From Mycobacterium sp. (GTDB taxonomy: Bacteria > Actinomycetota > Actinomycetes > Mycobacteriales > Mycobacteriaceae): a DNA stretch of 64,000 nucleotides. The stretch spans positions 186,001 to 250,000 of the forward strand of contig RXJD01000003.1 in the NCBI GenBank assembly GCA_003987775.1, given 5' to 3'. A program made the position numbers and the translations under genes. Under the pieces are notes generated by a model that was given only the letters and a program-made list of their open reading frames with translations, was not told the DNA's origin and searched no databases. Numbering within the stretch: position 1 is the stretch's first letter; each line of letters starts with the position of its first letter. Below are positions 31,981 to 40,039 of the stretch, in pieces.

Positions 31981-33518
31981 CAGATCTCCGTAAATGCTTC
32001 GGCGGGAAGGGACTTCAGCGGGTCCTGGATGACGATCCCGGTCCGGCGGATGTCGTCGATGGTCCATAGCCAGCGCTCGTCGGTGTGCACGTGCGGCTGC
32101 CCCATCAGCGTCCGGCCGTCCGAGCGGAGCAGGCCGGACTCCTCGATGTACCGCGCCAGCTCCATGCCGTCGTAGACCTCCCACCATGTCTCGCCCTGAT
32201 ACCGCTCCGGTCCGTGGCGGAAAATGTCCTGGCAACCGCCCGAGCAGAAAGCATGGCGCTGGCCGGCGCTGTCGACCGAGAGCCGGATGTCGTTGATATC
32301 AGGTCGCGGCATCACGGCCGGCATATGGCACACGCGGCACAACGGCGGCATCGACGGGAACAACTCGAGTGCCAGATGCCCTTGCCTGGGGTCGGCCATT
32401 TCCCGGTACGCGGTCCAGAATGCGCTGTAATGGGTTTCCCAGCCCGGGTACTTCTGCTCCAGCCATTCGAAGTCTTCTTCGACCATGTAGTCCGACCGCC
32501 ACGCGTGCACGGGCCAGAGGGCCGCCGAGACCATTGCCGCGGTGTGCCCACCCCATTCCACGTGGCGCTTCGCGTCGTGAACCCGGGGCGGCATCCGCAG
32601 GCCGAAGGGTTCCAGGCGCTCGATGTAGGCGCCGGCCCAGTCCTCCCAGATCCACTGGTCCCAATATTCCTTGTAGGACTTCATTCTGACTTTGGAGAAG
32701 TAGTCGTAGATGGCCCCTTCGAAGGGGTCGAGGAACGCGTGCTGTCGCCAGAAGGCGTCCTCGAAGTCTTGCTGCAGCATCGGCAGGTTGTCCGGCTCGG
32801 TCAGCACCGCGGCCAGCGTCGAGTAGCCGTTGGCCATATGCCGCGCTTCGTCAGACTGCACGGACAGAAACACCGACGGCGTGGCCTGATCACCGTTGGC
32901 TGCAGCCAATTCCGTCAGCGCGACGAACAGCGGATTGGTGTAGGCGGTCTCCGCGACCACTTGCAGATTCAGCGCATTGGCTATCGGATCGTTGTTCATG
33001 AATGATTCGAAGCAGGCACGCCCGGCGCGCCCGATCGGGTCGCGAGCGCGCATCTGGAAACCGGAATTGAATCCCGCCGGATCCGGCGCGTGCTTGGCGA
33101 AGTAGCGCATCAGGTACGCCTCCTGATTGACGTGGCGAACCTCGTCGATCATCTGGGCCAGATAGCCTTGGCGCAATTCCGGATTGGACACCGTATCGAC
33201 CAGCATGGCCGTGCATTTCATCGCCGCGTACTCGCCGTAGTCAACGATGGCCAGGACCGGCTTCATCACTTCCATCATCCGCGGTTCGGCCTTGGAGGAG
33301 TTGTTCATTCGGCTCAAGGCGTCTTCCAGCGCCCCGTACTGCCGGTCGTCTTTCTCTTCCTCCATGCTGACGTACTCGCGCACCAAGGTGCGGAACGGGT
33401 CCTTGGTCTTGGGCGGGATCTTGTATCTGGTCGGGTATATGGCGTCGCGGTGAAAGTAGCTCGGCTCCCAATCGAACGACTTGATCTTTTCATGCTGATG
33501 TTGAATGGAAACTGACAC
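31980..33518 (-). CDS. Alkene/propane-type diiron monooxygenase alpha subunit
   Basis: 512 residues from a GTG at 33518. Diiron ligands are Glu in DYGEYAAMK, Glu and His in IDEVRHVN, Glu in VAETAYTN, and Glu and His in QSDEARHMAN. The C-terminal pattern CRVCHMPAVMPRPDIN, then FCSGGCQDIF and RWLWTIDDIRRTG, resembles the alkene monooxygenase alpha subunit (AmoC/EtnC, group 4) and related group 6 enzymes more than TmoA or DmpN. It likely epoxidises alkenes or hydroxylates short alkanes. First gene of a four-gene operon, with an inverted repeat 86 bp upstream. Confidence 0.88.
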   Translation of the reverse strand: MSVSIQHQHEKIKSFDWEPSYFHRDAIYPTRYKIPPKTKDPFRTLVREYVSMEEEKDDRQYGALEDALSRMNNSSKAEPRMMEVMKPVLAIVDYGEYAAMKCTAMLVDTVSNPELRQGYLAQMIDEVRHVNQEAYLMRYFAKHAPDPAGFNSGFQMRARDPIGRAGRACFESFMNNDPIANALNLQVVAETAYTNPLFVALTELAAANGDQATPSVFLSVQSDEARHMANGYSTLAAVLTEPDNLPMLQQDFEDAFWRQHAFLDPFEGAIYDYFSKVRMKSYKEYWDQWIWEDWAGAYIERLEPFGLRMPPRVHDAKRHVEWGGHTAAMVSAALWPVHAWRSDYMVEEDFEWLEQKYPGWETHYSAFWTAYREMADPRQGHLALELFPSMPPLCRVCHMPAVMPRPDINDIRLSVDSAGQRHAFCSGGCQDIFRHGPERYQGETWWEVYDGMELARYIEESGLLRSDGRTLMGQPHVHTDERWLWTIDDIRRTGIVIQDPLKSLPAEAFTEI

Positions 33519-33603
33519 CTTTGCACATCCCTTTCTTCACGGATGAGAGCCGCTGACGCAGCGAGCGATTGGGCTAAATATGGCATGTGGCATCGGCGTG
33601 CAG

Positions 33604-33621
33604 TACCTCCGTTTGGAGGTA
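33604..33621. promoter_or_regulatory. TACCTCC-N4-GGAGGTA palindrome upstream of the third monooxygenase
   Basis: Perfect 7-bp arms around GTTT in the 156-bp gap between the alpha subunit (minus) and the response regulator (plus). The core 16-mer equals the reverse complement of the one at 37150-37165. Confidence 0.75.
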
Positions 33622-33674
33622 ATCGTTGGCCTTAATTGCAGACAAGGACAAGAGGCCGGAGTACCTTGCGTGAC

Positions 33675-34334
33675 ATGACCAAAGACCCTCAGAGCGGGGG
33701 CGGGGCGCCCGGTGGTCTCGCCGGGGGAGAGCCGGTGCGCCGGGCACGGGTGATGGTGATCGATGACCACCCGATCGTGCACCTGGGTGTCGAGCGACTG
33801 GTGGAGCGCGAACCCGATCTGGAGATGCGCAAAGGCGCCTCCACCGGAGCCGAAGGTGGCGTGGTCGTCGTCCGCGAGAAGCCGGACGTCGTCTTGCTGG
33901 ACCTGCACCTGCCGGACATGGCGTTACCGGAAGCGGCGGCGACGGTGCGGCGGGCGCGGCCCGGCGTCAAGTTGGTGCTCTTCACCGGCGACACCCGGCC
34001 GACCGTCGCGCAGATCGCCGCGCTGGTCGGGGTGGATGGGATTGTGCACAAGGAGAACGCGTGTGCGGTGCTGGTCACCGCGATCCGCGAGGCGCTCGCC
34101 GGCCGGCGCTACCTGGACCCGGTGCTGCAGGCCGGAAATCAGCTGGTCCTGTCGCGACGTGAATATCAGGTCCTCAAGCATCTAGCCATGGGAGAGAGCA
34201 ACTCTCAGATCGCCGAGCAACTCGGACTGGCCAACAACACCGTGAAGTCCTACGTGCAGTCGCTGCTCGTCCACCTCGATGCGCGCAACCGCCTCGACGC
34301 GGTGATCAAGGCGCAGAACGCGGGAATGCTGTAG
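33675..34334 (+). CDS. NarL/LuxR-type response regulator
   Basis: 219 residues from the ATG at 33675; a GTG at 33735, just before ARVMVIDDHP and behind GGGGGAGA, is a good alternative. Receiver: VIDDHP (acidic pair), phospho-Asp in VVLLDLHLPD and conserved Lys in GIVHKENA. LuxR helix-turn-helix: LSRREYQVLKHLAMGESNSQ, then IAEQLGLANNTVKSYVQSLL. Its partner is probably the GAF histidine kinase encoded tail-to-tail, whose 3' end overlaps by 29 bp. Confidence 0.9.
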   Translation: MTKDPQSGGGAPGGLAGGEPVRRARVMVIDDHPIVHLGVERLVEREPDLEMRKGASTGAEGGVVVVREKPDVVLLDLHLPDMALPEAAATVRRARPGVKLVLFTGDTRPTVAQIAALVGVDGIVHKENACAVLVTAIREALAGRRYLDPVLQAGNQLVLSRREYQVLKHLAMGESNSQIAEQLGLANNTVKSYVQSLLVHLDARNRLDAVIKAQNAGML

Positions 34335-35451
34335 CCGCGGGGACCCATGCGCGCATCGTTCCTCCGCCACCTTCGTTCTTGACGAACTGCAGCCGGCCAC
34401 CCGCCCTGGCGACGCGCTCGGCGACCGTGCGAAGACCGAGTCCCCGTTCATCGCCGGTGCTCACCAGATCCGGCGACGAACCGTCGTCGGCGACCGTCAG
34501 CCCCAACCCGCCCTCGGCGGGATACAGGCTGATCACCACCGACCGCGCGTTGGCGTGCTTCTCGATGTTCAGCAGCGCCTCGCGGACCGCCAGACGCAGT
34601 ACCTCGGCGCGCGAGGTCTGCAGCAGCGGCAGGTCACCGAGCACCACCAGCGCTGCCTGCACGCCGGTGCGTTCGGTGAAGTCTCGGCAGTCGCCGTCGA
34701 GTGCCACCGCCAGCGCTTTGTCCTCCGGCGGCTTGTGCAGCGACAATGATTGCGCGCGAAGCTCTTTGGCGGCCCGTTCGGCGAGGTCCAGCGCGTCGGC
34801 GAGCAGCTCCGCGGCGAGCGGGTCGGCGACTAGACCCTGCGCGGACGTCATGGTGGCACGCAGGCTGAACAACGTGGCGCCGACGGAGTCATGCAGCTCG
34901 ACGGCAAGCCGCTGGCGGTCGCTGTAGACGGCCACATCGACCATCTCGCGAGCACTCTCGGCGACCTCCATCGCCACGGCCGTCTGACGTGCGAGCGCCA
35001 GTAACTCGGACCGTTCGCTGTCGCTCCACTCCACGGCGGTACGCCGTGCCGCGTACAAGAGCCCGTACAGGCGGTGTGCCCGCGTGATCGGGGCGGCCAT
35101 CATCGACCGCAGCCCTTCGGCGCGAACGGGTTCGTCGAAGTCATGACTGATGGCCTGGCTCGTGCAGTAGTCGCCGACGGCCACGGTGCGCCGCAGCACG
35201 GTGGCCTGGCCGCCGAGTCCCTCCTCGGGTCCGATCGCGAGGCCGTTCAGTGCCTGCGTTCGCCCGCCGATGACGGCCTTGATCACCATCGTGTCATCGT
35301 CGCCGGTGCGCACCGCACCGCAGGCCACGTCCGCGCTCAGGGTTCGGTGCACCACTTCGGCGGCCTGCCGCAGGGCCGCGGTGCTGTCGAGCAGCGACAG
35401 CACGGCGGTGAACTCCGGCCTCAATCCTCCCAACGGCGGCAACTTCTCCAA
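34306..35451 (-). CDS. GAF-domain sensor histidine kinase (NarX type)
   Basis: 381 residues from a TTG at 35451 behind GGAGGG. The N-terminal GAF domain (about 20-165) is followed by HisKA_3 with the phospho-His in RLAVELHDSVGATLFSLRAT, and an HATPase domain with REALLNIEKHANA and ERGLGLRTVAERVA. No membrane segment, so cytosolic; it probably senses a hydrophobic substrate or redox state. Convergent with and overlapping its likely response-regulator partner, not in an operon with it. Confidence 0.88.
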   Translation of the reverse strand: MEKLPPLGGLRPEFTAVLSLLDSTAALRQAAEVVHRTLSADVACGAVRTGDDDTMVIKAVIGGRTQALNGLAIGPEEGLGGQATVLRRTVAVGDYCTSQAISHDFDEPVRAEGLRSMMAAPITRAHRLYGLLYAARRTAVEWSDSERSELLALARQTAVAMEVAESAREMVDVAVYSDRQRLAVELHDSVGATLFSLRATMTSAQGLVADPLAAELLADALDLAERAAKELRAQSLSLHKPPEDKALAVALDGDCRDFTERTGVQAALVVLGDLPLLQTSRAEVLRLAVREALLNIEKHANARSVVISLYPAEGGLGLTVADDGSSPDLVSTGDERGLGLRTVAERVARAGGRLQFVKNEGGGGTMRAWVPAATAFPRSAP

Positions 35452-35525
35452 GGCCTACCCTCCGCGCCCTGCTGAGATGGCGCTTCGTCCACACTAGCCG
35501 CGCGAGGCCAGGTGTTCAGCCGGCG

Positions 35526-37025
35526 TCACAGGGCAATATTGACCGACTTGCATTCGGTGTACATCTCGACCGCGGTAGAGCCCAGCTCGCGGCCCCACCC
35601 GGACTGCTTATAACCGCCGAATGGGAGCGCGGTATCGAACGCATTGTGGCAATTCACCCACACCGTGCCGGCCTTGATGGCGGCGGCGGTCAGGTGTGCC
35701 TTCGACACATCTCGCGTCCATACACTCGCCGCCAGGCCGTAGGGAGTGTCGTTGGCCGCCTTGGCGACACCTTCGACGGCATTGAACGGAGTGGCGACAG
35801 CGACCGGGCCGAATATCTCTTCCCGATACACGCTGAATCGACTGTCCACGTCCACCAGCAGCGTCGGCTCGTAGAAGTAGCCGCGCGAACCGTGGCGTCG
35901 TCCCCCGGTCAGCGGCCGGGCGCCGTCGCGCAACCCCTGATCGATGTAGCCGCTCACCCGGTTGAGCTGCGCGTCGGAAACCAGCGGGCCGAGCTGCGTG
36001 GTGGGATCCAGCCCTGGACCGATCTTGGCGCCCGCGGCGTATTCCGCCACCGCGACCGTGAAGTCGTCGAAGATCGAATCCTCGACCAGCAGCCGCGTTC
36101 CGGCGGTGCAGGTCTGACCGGAGTTGAGCAGGAATCCTTCGGCAGTGCCGGCGACGGCGTGATTGAGATCCGCGTCGGCGTAGACGACCTGCGGGCTCTT
36201 GCCGCCGAGCTCGAGGGAGACCTTCTTGAGGTTGCCCTGGGCTGCCGCGACGATCTGCCTGCCCACTTCGGTGGATCCGGTGAACGCGACTTTGTCGACG
36301 TCGGGATGGGCCGCAATCGCGGCGCCGGCCTCGCCGTAGCCGGGAATCACGTTCAACACGCCCGGGGGCAGACCCACCTCGGCCGCGATCTCGGCGAGCA
36401 TCAGCGCGGTGAGTGGAGTCTGCTCGGCCGGCTTGAGGACCACGGTGTTGCCGCAAGCCAGTGCGACGGGCACCTTGAACGCCGCCATCAACAGCGGGTA
36501 ATTCCACGGGATGATCTGGCCGCAAACGCCGATCGGCTCGCGCAGCGTGTAGGAGTGCCATCGCCCGTCGGGAACCCACGGGACCGAGACACCCACGGTG
36601 CGGCCTTCAATCTTGGTCGCCCACCCGCCGTAGTAGTAGAACAGTTCGGCGACCCAGGCCATGTCGACGGCTTCGGCGATGGCCACCGATTTGCCGTTGT
36701 CCAGCGACTCCACCTGGGCCAGTACCGGCGCCCGTTCGACGAGCCGGTCGGCGATCTTGAACAGCACTCGCTGCCGCTGCGCGGGAGTGAAACGCCGCCA
36801 CGGCCCGTCCTCGAACGCGGTACGCGCGGCGCGCACCGCACGGTCGACATCCGCCGCGCGCCCCCGGGCCACCGAGGCCAGGACCTCGCCATCGGCGGGA
36901 TTGAGCGTGTCGAAGGTCTCGCCCGCCAGCGCGTCGACCCATTGCCCGTCGATGAAGAGTTTCTTCGGCGAAGCGAGAAACTCCGCAACTTCGGGTAGAA
37001 CGCTGAAACCGAGTGTTGCGGTCAT
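35526..37025 (-). CDS. Aldehyde dehydrogenase (NAD+)
   Basis: 499 residues. Hallmarks are PWNYPLLMA, FTGSTEVGRQIV, the base Glu in LELGGKSPQVV and the nucleophile Cys in SGQTCTAGTRL. PFGGYKQSGWGRELG near the end is typical of broad-range ALDH. Placed between the third monooxygenase regulators and the Fis activator, with two palindromes in its promoter, it probably oxidises aldehydes from alcohol dehydrogenase action on alkane/alkene products. Confidence 0.9.
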   Translation of the reverse strand: MTATLGFSVLPEVAEFLASPKKLFIDGQWVDALAGETFDTLNPADGEVLASVARGRAADVDRAVRAARTAFEDGPWRRFTPAQRQRVLFKIADRLVERAPVLAQVESLDNGKSVAIAEAVDMAWVAELFYYYGGWATKIEGRTVGVSVPWVPDGRWHSYTLREPIGVCGQIIPWNYPLLMAAFKVPVALACGNTVVLKPAEQTPLTALMLAEIAAEVGLPPGVLNVIPGYGEAGAAIAAHPDVDKVAFTGSTEVGRQIVAAAQGNLKKVSLELGGKSPQVVYADADLNHAVAGTAEGFLLNSGQTCTAGTRLLVEDSIFDDFTVAVAEYAAGAKIGPGLDPTTQLGPLVSDAQLNRVSGYIDQGLRDGARPLTGGRRHGSRGYFYEPTLLVDVDSRFSVYREEIFGPVAVATPFNAVEGVAKAANDTPYGLAASVWTRDVSKAHLTAAAIKAGTVWVNCHNAFDTALPFGGYKQSGWGRELGSTAVEMYTECKSVNIAL

Positions 37026-37117
37026 GACACACCTTTCCAGAGATTGACGGCAGCCGCCGAGAGCGCTGCCCGGCTGATCTGCTGACCCCCATCATGGCGT
37101 CGGCGGCGCACACGGCC

Positions 37118-37135
37118 TGTGCGGATTCTGGACAG
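37118..37135. promoter_or_regulatory. TGTGCGGAT-type element in the ALDH/Fis-regulator promoter
   Basis: TGTGCGGATTCTGGACAG. The reverse complement of 41223-41240 (upstream of the alcohol dehydrogenase) agrees at 15 of 18 positions, and TTCTGGACA recurs in the palindrome at 39910-39930. Confidence 0.5.
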
Positions 37136-37149
37136 CGTGGGCCGCTGGC

Positions 37150-37165
37150 ACCTCCAAACGGAGGT
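37150..37165. promoter_or_regulatory. ACCTCC-N4-GGAGGT palindrome in the ALDH/Fis-regulator promoter
   Basis: ACCTCC-AAAC-GGAGGT, the exact reverse complement of the core of the 33604-33621 site. A half-site GAACGGAGGT, as at 28250, follows at 37209-37218. Confidence 0.7.
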
Positions 37166-37231
37166 ACCCGCAACTGCACCGGCGGTGTACTAAACAGGGG
37201 ACCGCACCGAACGGAGGTTTTCCGCCGCCGC

Positions 37232-38863
37232 ATGTCTCTACAGCTGGACGAGGTGGATCTGAGACCAGAGATTGCCCTGGCCTGGCGCCGCGCTGCGCTG
37301 ACCGGTCTGCAACCCGGGATGGATGTCCGCGAGTCCTCGGTCAGCGACGTCGACCGGCGTAGCCGGTTGGCGGTCGCGGCATTTCCGGTGCTGGACAACA
37401 TGATCGCCGAACTCACCGACACCCGGTTCTCCGTTGTGCTGGCCGACAGCACCTCGCGGATCGTCGACCGGCGGCTGGGACAGCAGGGGCTCGACAAGGC
37501 GCTCGACCGCGTGCTCGCCATCCCCGGGTTGCAGTACCTGGAGGAGTACACCGGGACGAACGCGATCGCCACCGCCTACGAGCTGCAGAGGCCGATCGCG
37601 GTGACCGGGCAGGAGCACTACCTGGAAGCCCTCCGCGGCTTCTGTTGCTACGGTGCGCCGATCATCCATCCGCTGACCAGACGACTGGAGGGCGTGCTGG
37701 ACATCTCCGGACCGGTTCAGGACGCCACGCCCCTGCTCGGCCCCTTCCTGAAACGATCGGTCGGCGATATCCAGCGGCGTCTGCTCGAGGGCGCGCGGCT
37801 GGCGGAACAACGGCTGCTCGCCGCATTCCAGACCCACGTGCGCGGTAAGTCACACGCCGTCGTCGTGTTGGGCGAAGACATCGTGCTGACAAACCCCGTC
37901 GCGAACGACCTCATCCACAACAGCGACCTGGCTACGCTTCGCCACCTCGCCGGCGCGGTTTGCCGGCCAAATCCGTTGTTACAAAAGATCACACTGTCAT
38001 CCGGTTCTCTGGTCCTCGTCAGTGCCGAAGCGGTACCCGACTCTCCGGGCGGCTTTATCTTCGACATCAGCCCCGTCGAGCCCAAATCGGGCACCGGCTC
38101 GTCCCGGCCACGGCAATCCCGCACGGCGCACGAGGACGCCGACTTACCCCGCCTGGTGTTGGTGCTCGGTGAACCCGGCACCGGCCGCACCACCACCGGT
38201 GTCGCGCTGGCCGGCACCGACGCGGCGATCGTCGATGCCGCTCTGGCATACGGTGACGACGACGAGTGGCTGCGCACGGCGATCGCGGCCGTCACCGCTA
38301 CGGGCCCGACGCTGATCGACAATATCCACATGCTGGCCCCCCGCCTGGCAGCCCGGTTGGCGCCCGCGGTGCGGGCGGCGCCTGGCCGGGTGGTGATGAC
38401 GAGTTCACCATTAGCCGAACTCGGTGCCGAACAGGTTGCGCTGGCCGCCGAGGCGCTGGACCGGCACGAACTGCGGCCCGTCCGGACCTATCAACACGAC
38501 TTCATCACTCTGGCCAATTCAGTTCTGCGAGAGCAGGATCTGGAAACGACGCTGGCCATAGCACCGTCAGCGCTACGGGTCCTGGCTGCGCAACCCTGGC
38601 CGGGTAATATTCGCGAGCTGACCGCGGTGCTCAAATACGCGGCCCGGGAACGCACCTGCGGTGACATCATCGTCGCCGACCTGCCGCCGGCGTATCGGGT
38701 TGCACCCACCCGCCCGCTGACACTGATGGAAGCCGCTGAGCGCGAGGCGATTCTGACTGCGCTGCGCACCACCGAGAACAACAAGGTGACGGCCGCGGCC
38801 AAGCTCGGGATCAGCCGGACCACCCTGTACGACCGCCTGAAGCGTTACCACATCGCCGACTGA
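37232..38863 (+). CDS. Fis-type activator of the AcoR/MimR class with degenerate AAA domain
   Basis: 543 residues from the ATG at 37232. The N-terminal GAF-like sensory region is at about 50-190 (YLEEYTGTNAIATAYELQRP). A shortened AAA-like region follows at about 305-455; its P-loop reads GEPGTGRTTTG, with Arg where the Walker A Lys is expected, and no GAFTGA loop is present. The C-terminal Fis helix-turn-helix is NNKVTAAAKLGISRTTLYDR. Mycobacteria lack sigma-54, so it must work with another sigma factor. Probable activator of the alkene/propane-type oxygenase by analogy with MimR of mimABCD clusters. Confidence 0.8.
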   Translation: MSLQLDEVDLRPEIALAWRRAALTGLQPGMDVRESSVSDVDRRSRLAVAAFPVLDNMIAELTDTRFSVVLADSTSRIVDRRLGQQGLDKALDRVLAIPGLQYLEEYTGTNAIATAYELQRPIAVTGQEHYLEALRGFCCYGAPIIHPLTRRLEGVLDISGPVQDATPLLGPFLKRSVGDIQRRLLEGARLAEQRLLAAFQTHVRGKSHAVVVLGEDIVLTNPVANDLIHNSDLATLRHLAGAVCRPNPLLQKITLSSGSLVLVSAEAVPDSPGGFIFDISPVEPKSGTGSSRPRQSRTAHEDADLPRLVLVLGEPGTGRTTTGVALAGTDAAIVDAALAYGDDDEWLRTAIAAVTATGPTLIDNIHMLAPRLAARLAPAVRAAPGRVVMTSSPLAELGAEQVALAAEALDRHELRPVRTYQHDFITLANSVLREQDLETTLAIAPSALRVLAAQPWPGNIRELTAVLKYAARERTCGDIIVADLPPAYRVAPTRPLTLMEAAEREAILTALRTTENNKVTAAAKLGISRTTLYDRLKRYHIAD

Positions 38864-38986
38864 ATCCACGCCACCATCGCCGCGTACGCCCGCTCGTTGT
38901 GTGGTTGGCAGGTATTTCTGACTTCCTCTGGCTGCCGAGTCGCTGACTGTGGCTACACCGTCGCTGACCGGCGGAACTCAACAACG

Positions 38987-39832
38987 CTATTGCCAACTAC
39001 GCCTTGACACATGCAAACGGCCCGCGATAAGTGGTCGGCGCCGGTCGCCCGGGCGCAATCGCTTGAGCGCGTGCTCGTGCAGCTCGGGATCGTTGTCGAT
39101 TCGCTCGCCGAGCGTGATGGCCGCTACCGGATCATCGGTTTGCAATGCCGCCTCTCGAACCGCAACCTCTAATCGATTGCGCCAGTCGATGATTCCCGGA
39201 GCATCCGACTTGGGAAGCAGCGGGCCCCGATAACGCTCGGTGGCCGCGACGATGTCGCCCGATCGCAACAGTTCGAGCACTCCCACCGCGTCGCAACACA
39301 CCTCGCGCGTCAGCATGTAACGATGTGCCGCGATACCGCCGCCGATCATTCGCCGCAGCCGCGACATCTCCGCCTTCAGTGTCGACATCGACACGGGCCG
39401 GTCGCCGTAGAGTTCGAGACTCAGCTCAGCCGGGGTGTAACCGTCGGGGCGCAGCGTCAGTAGGGCCAGAATTTCCGCCTGCCGCGGGCTCAGATGGACG
39501 CAGGCGTCACCGACCCGGAGCGCGGACCGGCCGAGGCAGCTGAACGACACGTTACGACTCTCCGTAGGGTCGCTGCCTGTGGTATTGCCTTGGCGCAGCA
39601 GGATTTTTACAGCCGGTCGCCACATCGTCGCACCACCGCAGGTCCACAGCAGGTTGTCCGACTCGTCCCTGACCTCCACCACGAATCCGGCGTCCGCAAT
39701 GCGGCGGATCTCACCGGACAACCGGTTGATGGGATGTCGCAGAGGCGAATCGAGCCAGCCGTCGGTGCACGTCCCCGGGGGTGGCCCGACGGGTGGGACC
39801 ACCTCGCGTGGCTGAGCCAGCGCAGTAACCAT
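38987..39832 (-). CDS. Winged-helix regulator, possibly N-terminally shortened GAF regulator
   Basis: 281 residues. The segment NRLSGEIRRIADAGFVVEVR followed by DESDNLLWTCGG resembles the start of GAF-type mycobacterial regulators, but the GAF core that normally follows is missing. A winged-helix-like segment then appears: LSPRQAEILALLTLRPDGYT, PAELSLELYG and STLKAEMSRLRRMIG. The C-terminal half carries AATERYRGPLLP and EVAVREAAL. Targets unknown; a perfect palindrome lies 78 bp upstream of its ATG. Confidence 0.6.
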   Translation of the reverse strand: MVTALAQPREVVPPVGPPPGTCTDGWLDSPLRHPINRLSGEIRRIADAGFVVEVRDESDNLLWTCGGATMWRPAVKILLRQGNTTGSDPTESRNVSFSCLGRSALRVGDACVHLSPRQAEILALLTLRPDGYTPAELSLELYGDRPVSMSTLKAEMSRLRRMIGGGIAAHRYMLTREVCCDAVGVLELLRSGDIVAATERYRGPLLPKSDAPGIIDWRNRLEVAVREAALQTDDPVAAITLGERIDNDPELHEHALKRLRPGDRRRPLIAGRLHVSRRSWQ

Positions 39833-39909
39833 GTGGCCTCGTTCTCATCCGTGCCGTTGTCGACAGACGACGGTCAAGCCACTATCTTCGCGGTGGCTCG
39901 ACACCACAC

Positions 39910-39930
39910 AGTGTCCAAATTCTGGACACT
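39910..39930. promoter_or_regulatory. AGTGTCCA-N5-TGGACACT palindrome upstream of the winged-helix regulator
   Basis: Perfect 8-bp arms around AATTC. Half-sites related to it occur at 37118-37135 and 41223-41240, suggesting shared control of the regulator, ALDH and alcohol dehydrogenase genes. Confidence 0.6.
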
Positions 39931-40039
39931 CCTCACATCACGTCCCGGTCAAACCCGGCGTTGGTGCAAAGCGACTCGGCGACAACATCTCTCGGCGCGA
40001 AGCGCTGCCTTTGTCTGCGATCTCGGGCGCTCGACCGGG

